Positions 36,508 to 44,551 of a stretch of DNA of 64,000 bases are shown in pieces (position 1 is the stretch's first letter; every line of letters starts with the position of its first letter). The translations under genes and the position numbers were made by a program. The notes beneath the pieces were generated by a model, which saw only the letters and a list, made by a program, of their open reading frames with translations, was not told the origin of the DNA and ran no database searches. The stretch is from Stieleria varia (GTDB lineage Bacteria > Planctomycetota > Planctomycetia > Pirellulales > Pirellulaceae), in assembly GCF_038443385.1 (NCBI RefSeq), contig NZ_CP151726.1, positions 3,100,001 through 3,164,000 on the forward strand, read 5' to 3'.

Positions 36508-37089
36508 ACTCGCCGCAAATCGAACCCCAACCGGCACGAACTGCTCAAGGAAGACCCCGGCGGCAACAAGCAACGTTTGGCGTTCAGCATGCAGTACGCC
36601 AACCAACTCTGGCAAGCCGACACGATGTTCGGGCCGCACGTCGACCGACGGCAAACCAAACTGATCGCTTTCATCGATGATGCCAGCCGCGTGCTCTGTC
36701 ACGGCGAATTCTTCTTCGAGGAAAACGTCGACTCGATGGTCCGCGCTATCCGCAGTGCGTTTTACAAACGCGGACTTCCGGAGCAGTTGCTCGTCGACAA
36801 CGGATCGATCTACTTTTGCCAGGAGATCACGCTGATCTGTGCCCGCGTGGGATGCATCTTGCGACACACGGCGGTTCGAGACGCGGCGGCCAAGGGAAAG
36901 ATCGAACGCTTCTTTCGCCGAGTCCGCGATCCGTTCTTGATCCGCCTGCGTGGCCGAAAGATCGTGCTGCGTCACGAACGTCATCGCGATGGCGACGTGA
37001 TCGTCTACGAAGGTGGCCGCCGGATCGGTAAGGCCCGCCTGCTGGACGCCGTGGCCAACGGCATGATGCGCCGGAAAGAAACCTCGTGA
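36508..37089 (+). pseudogene. DDE integrase/transposase relic with internal deletion
   Basis: An open frame of 193 codons after a stop at 36505 encodes an rve-type catalytic core: NQLWQADTMFGPHV (first Asp), IAFIDDASRVLCHGEFFF, LLVDNGSIYF (second Asp) and AKGKIERFFRRVRDPF (Glu). Right after RDPF the sequence becomes the C-terminal Mu-type barrel end (RKIVLRHERHRDGDVIVYEG; RIGKARLLDAVANGMMRRKE). The roughly 100 residues normally between are absent. The N-terminal helix-turn-helix part is also missing. The reading frame survived the deletion, but the protein is very unlikely to be active. No terminal inverted repeats were identified. Confidence 0.82.
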
Positions 37090-37802
37090 GCCTCGGGCGC
37101 TAGCCGTGGGCCCCGTACCACAATCCGCACCTCGATGCCTCGTGGCCTCAGACGCTAGGCGTGGATTGGCACGAAGACAGTCTGCGCATATCAGCCGCCA
37201 CGCGATAGCGTCCGGTTCTCCCGCCTGTCATCGGGAACCGGACGCTATCGCGCGCCGGCTGATGAATCATCCGCGCCTAGCCGTGGGCCCCGAAACACAA
37301 TCCGCACCACTCGTCCACCACGGCTCCCTGGTATGCCCCCAGCTTTTCTGGGGGAGAAGGGCTGGGGATGAGGGGGCTGAGCGCTGAAACGTTGCTTCAC
37401 CCAACACGCATCCATCCCAAGCGACTTCGAGCACGAAAAGCCAACTACCAACTTCACTCCTCCCATTTCCAACATCCACCCATGATCAGATCCTACTTTC
37501 TCTGATTCGAAGCTCCTTCCGTCGAGCTTGTCGCGGCGGAGGAAACAACTGACGGCTACTTGCCCAGGCCAGCAAAACTTCCCCACCGCCCGCGAATCGC
37601 CTTTGGCGATTCGCGGGCGGTGGGGAAGTGAATGCGATTGTGTTACCGGGTAGCTGCCAGTTGTTGCTCCGAACCGGGGCAAGCCCGGCGGAAGCAAAGA
37701 ATCCATCTTGCGTCGACCGTGAATGCCGCCAGCCGCAACCTTTTGCAGCCCGGCTTTCGACAGCCAAGCGTCCCCATAACTACCCCCGTCCCATTTTCTC
37801 GT
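37090..37802. repeat. Repeat cluster between two transposase relics
   Basis: No gene. 37087-37160 has two diverged copies of the GTGAGCCTCAGGCGCTAGCC repeat. 37176-37270 holds the CGCGATAGCGTCCGGTTC palindrome, inverted relative to its copy at 19037-19130 and sharing the outer ACAGTCTGCGCA. 37336-37354 is a CCCCCAG/CTGGGGG hairpin. 37575-37760 is the second copy of the 180-bp repeat of 13896-14075, with hairpin arms CCCCACCGCCCGCGAATCGCC. This repeat abuts the RAYT relic at 37803. Confidence 0.85.
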
Positions 37803-37916
37803 CCGCTCGAAAGCAGCGTAGTCGGCATCTTTGTGAAAAATCGTCGCTCGCAAATTGTCGCGATTCAGCGCGTGATACAAACCGCCCGCTTCATCGGCAC
37901 GTGGTGGTCGGGGCAT
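37803..37916 (-). pseudogene. REP-associated tyrosine transposase (RAYT), N-terminal fragment
   Basis: Thirty-eight codons starting at the ATG at 37916 read MPRPPRADEAGGLYHALNRD, then NLRATIFHKDADYAAFER, the characteristic N-terminus of REP-associated Y1 transposases. Homology stops abruptly after FER. The frame continues into an interspersed palindromic repeat and the rest of the gene, including the HUH and catalytic tyrosine motifs, is absent. An in-frame TTG extends 20 codons upstream without homology. It is a relic; related full-length genes elsewhere in the genome could mobilise the palindromes. Confidence 0.8.
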
Positions 37917-38470
37917 GGAAAGGTTTTCCGAAAAGGGACGTTTGACACAGCGTAACCTGCGAAGAACCAAAAACAAAGAGGCCTGACCCCTTTGTTCATC
38001 GACGAACGCTATTGGACCGAGCTAGTCGATAATCGATCGATGAACGGTTGCACCACAATTCGGTTTCGCGTGAACGAACCATTGAGAGAGTTTGCAGTAT
38101 GGGGTTGATCGACAGCATTGATCGACACCGCAGTGAGCACACATCCACTGCAGACGTTTCCGTTGCCCCTATCGATCGTCTCTTGGCACGATTTTTGCGT
38201 CTCCTAGCGACCCATGGTCATATGCTGCAGGCCAGCATGGCGAGTGCCAATCTCGCGAGTTGAACTTTGATCCCAGCACGTGGGTAAGCAAAGTTCTCTG
38301 AAAAGATCTGCTTCGCCAGCAATTGACTCGTCGTTCGATAGCTCACGTTCATCATCATTCTTTCGACAAAGAACGATGTTACAGAACGATGTTGATGGCA
38401 ACACCCAATCCCACTCCTCTGAATTCAACTCCTCAGTACGGCATCGCCGTTTCTATGGTAGGAAAGAACA
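37917..38470. other. Intergenic, no gene seen
   Basis: A 554-bp gap between the RAYT fragment and the PH-domain gene. It contains AGGCCTGACCCCTTTGTTC near 37980 and the imperfect direct repeat ACAGAACGATGTT/AAAGAACGATGTT near 38370-38392. No plausible reading frame or promoter pair was recognised. Confidence 0.4.
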
Positions 38471-39148
38471 ATGGACACAGAAACCGCTGACCTCACGTCT
38501 CTCGTCTATCGCTGTCCGATGTGTAGAAAGGCCGTTGAAGTCGATCCACACCTCACGGGTGAAGTCATCACATGCCCAAATTGCGATCGGCTTTTCGAAG
38601 TCGTCCCACCACAAGCTCATCCGGTCTCTGCTGACGAGAAGATCGATCGCAGCGAAATCCTCAAGGGCAAGGAGGTTGCCGATAGTGAAGCAGTCGAGCG
38701 GACGATTCATCCTGTCGTTTTCCGTCGGCATCTGGTGGGAACGATTGTGTGCAGTGTCTTGTTGATTGCCGGTGTCGCCGGTTTGTCGCTGGGGCTTTCA
38801 GGTCGAGATGTGCAATGGGTCTCAAGCTCAACGCTCATCGTCTTGTCCGCGATTGCTGCAGGCATTGCTGCACTCATGCTGGCGAAATGGTTTGTCGAGA
38901 GTCGATTTCAGTCTTTACAGATCACCAACGAACGATCCATCTACCGTCGAGGTATCTTCAACCGCAGCACCAGTGAGGTGCGGCATAGTGATGTCCGCAA
39001 CCTAAAGGTCCATCAAAACCTTTACGAGCGACTGCTGAGATTTGGCGACATTGCCGTCTCAAGTGCCGGCCAGGACGACATGGAAGTGGTCATGAATGAC
39101 ATCCCACAGCCCAACGAGGTCGTTGATTTGATCCGCAGTCGTCAGTGA
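38471..39148 (+). CDS. Zinc-ribbon membrane protein with bacterial PH domain
   Basis: A 225-residue protein. It opens with a zinc ribbon, CPMC at 15-18 and CPNC at 35-38 in YRCPMCRKAVEVDPHLTGEV. An acidic linker follows, then two membrane helices (HLVGTIVCSVLLIAGVAGLS and TLIVLSAIAAGIAALMLAKW), and a bPH_2/YdbS-like domain: SLQITNERSIYRRGIFNRST, EVRHSDVRNLKVHQNLYERL, FGDIAVSSAGQDDMEVVMND. The function of such PH proteins is not established. The start ATG at 38471 has TAGGAAAG 8 bp upstream. It stands alone in an accessory region. Confidence 0.85.
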   Translation: MDTETADLTSLVYRCPMCRKAVEVDPHLTGEVITCPNCDRLFEVVPPQAHPVSADEKIDRSEILKGKEVADSEAVERTIHPVVFRRHLVGTIVCSVLLIAGVAGLSLGLSGRDVQWVSSSTLIVLSAIAAGIAALMLAKWFVESRFQSLQITNERSIYRRGIFNRSTSEVRHSDVRNLKVHQNLYERLLRFGDIAVSSAGQDDMEVVMNDIPQPNEVVDLIRSRQ

Positions 39149-39521
39149 TCGAACTGAAAATGACGAACTGGCATGAACAAGGCGAACGCTTGGCGGGAGG
39201 CCTGCATTTGTGTAACGACTGATGTGTGGTGGACTGTACAAGCCTCGTTTGCCGTCACGAAGGTCAGCGTGCGTTTCGCGGAACGATGATGACAAATGGA
39301 GCGGAAGCCGAACGAACTGATCTCATCTTCTGTACAATTTGTACTGGGCACTGTCCGTTGACGCGCTGTCCGTCGACCGTGAGCCGACGCCGGCTAGCCA
39401 TAGATGGTTGTCCTGGAATACCGTCGTTTTTGGGTCGGTGGCTAGCGGCATCGTCCCAGATCCAACGAGATGATGATTGAAAATCTTTTCTTAGTTTCCC
39501 CGTTCTCCTGGGAGTGTATCC
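39149..39521. other. Intergenic, no gene seen
   Basis: A 373-bp gap upstream of the small secreted-protein gene. CTGTCCGTTGACGCGCTGTCCGTCGACC near 39350 is a short direct repeat. No ORF, terminator or promoter was convincing. Confidence 0.35.
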
Positions 39522-40103
39522 ATGAGCTGGGCTACCCATTTTATGCTCCTCTGTGCCACATGTGCTTTAACATCTGGCCTTGTCGTCGCTGATGACGAAC
39601 CGCCTAATCTGCCGCCGCCGCATTTGACGCAAATCGTTTTCGGGAAGATGGATTTGCTTGATGGAAAGCCACGGTTGATTCTGATGCTCGACTCCTATCG
39701 CGTAGAGCGTCTTCGGATCGAAGAAACAAGACGTGTTGTTCGCATTGACGAAGCCGAGGGGCAGGGAGGCGATGCAACAGAAACAGTGGTCGAGGAACCG
39801 ACGACAACAAATCACGAGATTGTTCGAATGAAATCAGCCGGCATGAAGCCGAAGGTCGTCGATTTGAATGATGTTAAGTTTTTTGATATCCATTGGACTG
39901 CAATTTCAATCGAACAGGCAGCCGAACAATTGAAAGCTGCAGGGCCAATCTTTCTGCTAGACGCAGGAGTCAGAGCCGGACCTTTCAGTTCCGCCCAGTT
40001 GCGGGCGTTGAATCCTAAGACCTTGATCTTAGTAACCCCCAATCGTATTCGCCAAATACCCCGCGAAGCCGATCCTTTTGGTGGTGATCCTTTTGGTGGA
40101 TGA
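39522..40103 (+). CDS. Secreted protein of unknown function
   Basis: A 193-residue protein with an N-terminal signal peptide (FMLLCATCALTSGLVVADDE, cleavage near residue 23). The mature part has beta-rich segments (IVFGKMDLLDGKPRLILMLD; VVDLNDVKFFDIHWTAISIE) and ends with the repeat DPFGGDPFGG. No family was recognised. The ATG at 39522 has GGGAG about 9 bp upstream. The gene is convergent with the SDR gene, whose stop is 35 bp away. Probably periplasmic. Confidence 0.7.
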   Translation: MSWATHFMLLCATCALTSGLVVADDEPPNLPPPHLTQIVFGKMDLLDGKPRLILMLDSYRVERLRIEETRRVVRIDEAEGQGGDATETVVEEPTTTNHEIVRMKSAGMKPKVVDLNDVKFFDIHWTAISIEQAAEQLKAAGPIFLLDAGVRAGPFSSAQLRALNPKTLILVTPNRIRQIPREADPFGGDPFGG

Positions 40104-40138
40104 TCCTTTCGCAGCACCTGCGCTGTTCAGGTTTCCAA

Positions 40139-40930
40139 TCAAACCGGGGTTTTTCCGCCGCTGCATCCGTAGACTTCTCCGGTGACAAAACTGGCTTCAG
40201 GACTGGCGAGCCAAACGTACAGCGGAGCCAACTCGGCTGGCTGAGCTGGACGCATGAACAAAGTGTCTTTGCCGAAGTTTTCAAACTTATCTTTTGGCAT
40301 CGAACCGGGGATGAACGGCGTCCAGACAGGGCCCGGCGCAACCGCGTTGACTCGCACGCCTTGCTCCATTGCCAGCTTTGCCGTCGCCTTTGTCATCCCG
40401 ATCAATGCCGATTTGGTCGTTGCATACGGGAGCAAATAAGGCGACGGATCATACCTCTGTATTGACACGGTATTGATGATGCTACCACCTACAGGCAATC
40501 GACTCATCGCGGCACGAGAAAGCCAAAACGGAGCGTACAAATTGGTCTTCAGAATTCGATCGAACACTTCCGTCGAAAACGCTTCAATCTCTTCTTCCGT
40601 TTCTTGAAACGCTGCATTGTTGACTAAGATGTCCAATGCCCCCAAGCCGCTGATTGTCCTGTCAATGATTTCCTCGCAAAATGTTTCTTCTCTTAAGTCA
40701 CCGGGAAGACAGATCGCCTGCTGACCCGCTGCTTCAACAAGCTGCCTCGTTTCTTGAGCGTCTGAGTCTTCCGACAGATAGCTGATCGCCACATTGGCAC
40801 CTTCCCGAGCGTAACTGATTGCGATCGCTCGACCGATCCCGCTGTCCGCGCCAGTGATCAACGCTGAAAGTCCTTGAAGCTTCCCTGACCCCCGGTAAGT
40901 AGACTCGCCATGGTCGAGGTCGGGCACCAT
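40139..40930 (-). CDS. Short-chain dehydrogenase/reductase, N-terminally shortened
   Basis: A classical SDR with NAD(P) motif ALITGADSGIGRAIAISYAR, NNAAFQETEEEIEAF, the catalytic serine in NTVSIQRYDPSP, YATTK with the Tyr/Lys pair, and NAVAPGPVWTPFIPGSMPKD. It belongs to the YhdF/YhxC-like group, whose members usually start 30-45 residues earlier and contain HGESTYRGSGKLQG, which is present here. From the ATG at 40930 it is 263 residues. Upstream the frame runs into a fragment of a HUH transposase, so the original 5' end appears lost. The active site is complete, so the protein may still work. Confidence 0.82.
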   Translation of the reverse strand: MVPDLDHGESTYRGSGKLQGLSALITGADSGIGRAIAISYAREGANVAISYLSEDSDAQETRQLVEAAGQQAICLPGDLREETFCEEIIDRTISGLGALDILVNNAAFQETEEEIEAFSTEVFDRILKTNLYAPFWLSRAAMSRLPVGGSIINTVSIQRYDPSPYLLPYATTKSALIGMTKATAKLAMEQGVRVNAVAPGPVWTPFIPGSMPKDKFENFGKDTLFMRPAQPAELAPLYVWLASPEASFVTGEVYGCSGGKTPV

Positions 40931-40958
40931 CACCGATAAGAATCCGCTCGCCGCGGAT

Positions 40959-41117
40959 CGCGACCTCAGTATCATCCCACGCCGCAACCACATCGGGGCG
41001 AAACCTGAGAATCAAGTGATAATGTGTCGATAGAATCGCGAAGCTGATCAGGTCGATCCGAAAGCGATGAGTAGCAGACGAAGCTTGCCGTTTTAACACG
41101 TCAGGTGGCACCGTCAA
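40959..41117 (-). pseudogene. HUH (Y1/IS200-like) transposase fragment
   Basis: An open stretch of 53 codons contains FRIDLISFAILSTHYHLILR, where HYH is the HUH metal-binding motif, then FRPDVVAAWDDTEVA, a segment typical of planctomycete Y1-type transposases. Nothing upstream or downstream of this core is preserved. A stop precedes it, and the frame downstream becomes unrelated. It directly adjoins the truncated SDR gene. It is of a different subgroup from the RAYT fragment at 37803-37916. Confidence 0.7.
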
Positions 41118-41687
41118 CCCTATTCAAAGTGCTGTGTCCCGATTCGTTCTTCCTTGTTCGACGATCCCGCAATCTGTTCATTGAACACTCAGACTGCTTT
41201 CTAAGCGGATGATTTATTCATTGCTCGTTGCGTTGAAAACGTTTCGTCACAACGATGGCTTGTTCACGAGACCGCGAAGTTTGCAACTTCCCTATTCGTA
41301 ATCTCAACCGCCCGACACAGCGTCGCGTGAGGCCGTCGTTTTCAGTGGTGATCGATCCAGCTTCGCCAAGTTTGAATTCGATTTCACACCGTCCATTACT
41401 TGTTCTAACGTGCAGGCGTCTCGTCGATGCTCGCTATGGATGCGCATTCTGGATTGCTGAATCGGCACCAATGAGAATTCGATCGATGCCAGATACCAAT
41501 CCGCCAAAACGACGTTTCAATGGTGGGCGATGGATGATTCGGCACGTACATGCGCCTTTCTGGGCGACCGCGTTGGCATAACGTTTGCCCCGATAGGAGC
41601 AGTAAGTATTGGAAGCGGCGCCGACTGGAAGTTGCCCCCAATATCTCTCGTTCTCAAAAACTTCCACACACGTTCTAGGTAGGTACT
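41118..41687. other. Intergenic, no gene seen
   Basis: A 570-bp stretch between the HUH relic and the Spy-like gene. Several short open frames occur on both strands but none has recognisable sequence or a supported start. It presumably holds the promoter of the gene at 41688; AGGTAGGTACT lies 6-16 bp before that ATG and may act as its ribosome-binding site. Confidence 0.4.
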
Positions 41688-42596
41688 ATGACAATTCTAA
41701 GATCCTCAATGCTAGCGCTGAGCGGAATCGCGCTCACACTTTCATTCACAACGGCACCCGACGTGTCAGCACAAGACACTAGCCGAAATCAAACGCAGAA
41801 AAATTCTCGCCAGCAAGACCGATCTGACGGCAGTTCCGTTCAACCGCATGGTCACGACGATGCCAAGTCAAAACATCAAGCTCAGATTCCAGAGATGCTG
41901 CAAGACCTGGATCTGAAAGACCAACAGAAGGAGCAGATTCGGACGAAAATGAGCGAGTTCAACAACCGAAGCCGGCAAGCTCTGCAGAAGTACAACCGTA
42001 AACACCTGGAAGCGGTTGAATTGGAAGCTGCTTGGGTCGCTGCGGTCAGAAATACGTTGTCCGAGGAAGATCAGCAAACGTTTGATCGAAATCGACAAAC
42101 CATGAGCAAGAAAAACGCGATGAAGGAAGGTCGTGCGAAACGTTCAAGCGATACAAAGTCTGCTAGCAATCGCGACTCGCAAGATTCGAAAAAACAGTAC
42201 GCGAAAAAAGACAAATCGCAGGAACAAAGGTCAGCCGACTCCGATGCTTTGAGTCAATCACGCGATTCGAACTCCAACCGTCAGTCGAGCGATTCTCAGC
42301 AATCGGACTCGGGCAATCAGGAGGGCTTTTGGGTCGTCACCGTCACTTCGCCTGTGATTTACATGGAGGGCACCAACTCTACGCAGGAGCAGAAATCAGA
42401 ATGCGATAAGATGTGCCAACAGTTTTCACAGAGAATCGAAAAAGCATGGAGCGAAACGCATGAACTTCATCACAAGTTGGTGATGATCGAGGCGGAGCGT
42501 CTGATGGCAATCGAAAAGATTCTGACCGACGATCAACTCAAGCAACTTGAGCAAAATCGTAACGGATCAAACGACTTGGCCGCTTCGACGCGCTGA
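41688..42596 (+). CDS. Secreted Spy/CpxP-like helical protein
   Basis: A 302-residue exported protein. The signal peptide is MLALSGIALTLSFTTAPDVS, cleaved near AQD at about residue 29. The mature N-terminal half resembles LTxxQ/Spy-type helices (PEMLQDLDLKDQQKEQIRTK; NTLSEEDQQTFDRNRQTMSK). A long low-complexity, Ser/Gln/Asp/Lys-rich linker (residues about 145-210) follows, then a C-terminal second helical pair with TSPVIYMEGTNSTQEQK, CDKMCQQF and ILTDDQLKQLEQNRNG. Function unknown; by analogy a periplasmic stress or chaperone-like protein. An intrinsic terminator follows 95 bp after the stop. Confidence 0.7.
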   Translation: MTILRSSMLALSGIALTLSFTTAPDVSAQDTSRNQTQKNSRQQDRSDGSSVQPHGHDDAKSKHQAQIPEMLQDLDLKDQQKEQIRTKMSEFNNRSRQALQKYNRKHLEAVELEAAWVAAVRNTLSEEDQQTFDRNRQTMSKKNAMKEGRAKRSSDTKSASNRDSQDSKKQYAKKDKSQEQRSADSDALSQSRDSNSNRQSSDSQQSDSGNQEGFWVVTVTSPVIYMEGTNSTQEQKSECDKMCQQFSQRIEKAWSETHELHHKLVMIEAERLMAIEKILTDDQLKQLEQNRNGSNDLAASTR

Positions 42597-42966
42597 GCCG
42601 CAGAATTGACCGTTACGAATTTGACGCATTGTCTTTCCGGCATGTTGACATCCTACGTCAGCGATGCGATCCCCTGATGATCGCCCCACGAACCGAGAAG
42701 TATTCGCCATTGGTGAGGCTTCTCGGTTCTTTTTTTGATTTCATCCGAGCACTGGATGATTGAGGACAGGGATGATAGACAGATGATTGGGGACAGCAGA
42801 TGATTGGGGACAGAGCACTTTGCCAGGAGGGTGAGGAACAGAGGTCCTTGCCCCTGGTCTGCATCGACCCTGGTCTGCATCAAGCATGGAGTGTGAGCCC
42901 CTTGGGGTGCTCAACGGACTGTATTTGTCGTTACGCCAGTGGTGAATCGTCTAGTGAGCCAAGCGT
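42597..42966. other. Intergenic with terminator and short direct repeats
   Basis: This 370-bp gap holds the intrinsic terminator at 42691-42737. Short direct repeats follow: AGATGATTGGGGACAG occurs twice with a diverged earlier copy (about 42757-42815), and CCCTGGTCTGCATC occurs twice (about 42855-42880). There is no gene. Confidence 0.6.
42691..42737 (+). terminator. Intrinsic terminator
   Basis: AACCGAGAAG and CTTCTCGGTT form a perfect 10-bp stem, followed by CTTTTTTT. The orientation fits the upstream plus-strand Spy-like gene, whose stop is 95 bp before. Confidence 0.85.
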
Positions 42967-44343
42967 TTAGAATTGCAGTTCGCCGCCGAGCGTTAGACCG
43001 TGCGCAAGATAGTCGGTCTCTCGCCACAAGACTCGGGGGCGGAAGGCGCCCGTCAGTGGGTCGTCTCCCGGTGCAAACAATCCCGGATTGAGATCGGTAT
43101 CGATCTGCTCCGACGCGCGGACCACGTTGGGGAAATACAGAGCCGAATAGCCGATCGTGGCATGCAACGATCGGGTCAGCCGCACTCCCAAACGCAAGCC
43201 AAGCTCGGGAATCATCGTGAATTCGTCTCGCCGATGGTTGCCGATGTTGGAACGCTGTGCGTAAAGTCCTCCGGAGGAATCGATGGCGACACCGGATTCC
43301 ACTGCACGATTGCTGCCGCTGATGTTGATCGTTTGCTCGTTCGTGCCTGCGGCCACGCGGAGGGACGATTCCAGCCAAGCACGCTGCAGCGTCATGCGAT
43401 GCAAGACACCAAACTGGATTCCGTCGAACTCGTTGCGGGTCTCGAATCGATCGACCAACGACAACGTGCCGGGAATGTTGCTGATCTGTGATGTCAGGTT
43501 CTCATTGATTGTGATTCGGTCGTCCAAATCGACTCCGCGATAACCGACCAAGAAGTGGACACCGTCTGGACTGGCACACGGATCCAAGCATGGCCCGGGT
43601 GCCGGACACAGTGCGATGCGTGCACCGAGCATCAACGAACTCAGATCGCTGCTGGATGAAATATTGGTTCCGCCGGCAACGATGCCGGGGTAGGCAATCA
43701 ATTGGGCTGTTTCTTGGCCGGCGGCCACGTCAAAGAATGGTCTGGCGAGGATCGGTGATCCGTTGCTGCCAGTGTTGTAGCCGTCGGTCTGTTCGGCGAG
43801 ATTGATGTACTCGACGTCCAGTCCCACGCGTTGATCCGGCGTAATCCACAGTCCGCCCATCAAACGCACGCCGCTGGTGGCACCGCCATTGATTTCGCCG
43901 CCGCCAAATAGAACGGAAGTTCCCGTTTCGCCCAAGACACCTGCTGTGTCGCTAGGCGTTCCCGCTGGGCTGGTCGTGACCATTCGAGGCGTTCGCATGC
44001 CGTCGACGTCCCACAGCAGGTAGTCTGCGGCAAAGTAAACGCGGTTGTGCAGTCGTGGAAAGAGCGGCGGGCGTTCAAAGCCCGAGTTGGCATAACCAGG
44101 ATTGGCAAACCATCCTCCTTGAAAGAGCCGTCCGTCTCCGATCGAAGTGCCAAATAGTCCCGTCGGCGCGACGGCGGTGGTACCAGGCCCAACGATCGCG
44201 TACGGGTCTCCTTCGGATTGCAAGAATCCTTGAGCGTACGTGCCCGGGATGGGCTGTTGCGCCGACGCGGGTTGCGGGGTTGCGACCAGGCAGGTCAGCA
44301 AACACAGCAGGACGGCGATGATGTCACGTTGACGAGGCCGCAA
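42967..44343 (-). CDS. BBP7-like outer-membrane beta-barrel protein
   Basis: A 458-residue exported protein. The signal peptide is IIAVLLCLLTCLVATPQPAS, cleaved near AQQ. RVYFAADYLLWDVDGMRTPR, PLVTTS-type loops, then VLFGGGEINGGATSGVRLMG and WITPDQRVGLDVEYINLAEQ match the planctomycete BBP7 barrel family. Alternating amphipathic strands continue to the terminal aromatic-ended strand (AHGLTLGGELQF), typical of Bam-inserted barrels. The role is presumably porin-like or structural. The start is a TTG at 44343 with GGAG about 8 bp upstream. A cysteine-rich loop (CPAPGPCLDPC) is present. Confidence 0.85.
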   Translation of the reverse strand: MRPRQRDIIAVLLCLLTCLVATPQPASAQQPIPGTYAQGFLQSEGDPYAIVGPGTTAVAPTGLFGTSIGDGRLFQGGWFANPGYANSGFERPPLFPRLHNRVYFAADYLLWDVDGMRTPRMVTTSPAGTPSDTAGVLGETGTSVLFGGGEINGGATSGVRLMGGLWITPDQRVGLDVEYINLAEQTDGYNTGSNGSPILARPFFDVAAGQETAQLIAYPGIVAGGTNISSSSDLSSLMLGARIALCPAPGPCLDPCASPDGVHFLVGYRGVDLDDRITINENLTSQISNIPGTLSLVDRFETRNEFDGIQFGVLHRMTLQRAWLESSLRVAAGTNEQTINISGSNRAVESGVAIDSSGGLYAQRSNIGNHRRDEFTMIPELGLRLGVRLTRSLHATIGYSALYFPNVVRASEQIDTDLNPGLFAPGDDPLTGAFRPRVLWRETDYLAHGLTLGGELQF

Positions 44344-44486
44344 GGAGACTTCTCCGGCAATTCAGGGTGCAATGGGCCAAATTCGGCTCAAGTTTTCGAC
44401 CGATTCGGTCGACACGATCGCACCTTGCGAGATTTCCGGCCTTCACGTCAAGACGAATGGCAGAGAGAAGTGCTCGATTTTGCGCC

Positions 44487-44550
44487 GTACGTCAGGCTTT
44501 CTAGCCTGATATACCCTGGGGAGAGTGTCAGGCTGGAAAGCCTGACGTAC
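44487..44550. terminator. Hairpin repeat between esterase and barrel genes
   Basis: GTACGTCAGGCTTTCTAGCC and GGCTGGAAAGCCTGACGTAC are inverted repeats with one bulge around an 18-nt centre. The element ends 1 bp before the esterase stop (44552), so it probably terminates that gene. It belongs to the same family as the hairpin at 10244-10267. Confidence 0.75.
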
Positions 44551-44551
44551 T

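Noticed and set aside
37245-37802. Continuation of the RAYT frame as a 243-residue protein
   Set aside because: After FER the translation is of palindromic repeats (copies of sequences at 13896 and elsewhere), so only the first 38 residues are gene-derived.
41255-41581. Plus-strand open frame of 108 codons
   Set aside because: Rich in Arg/Pro/Ser without any pattern of a real protein, and no ribosome-binding site.
42757-42880. Short direct repeats (AGATGATTGGGGACAG) considered as a CRISPR or iteron array
   Set aside because: There are only two or three units, with no spacer pattern, replication gene or skew change visible.
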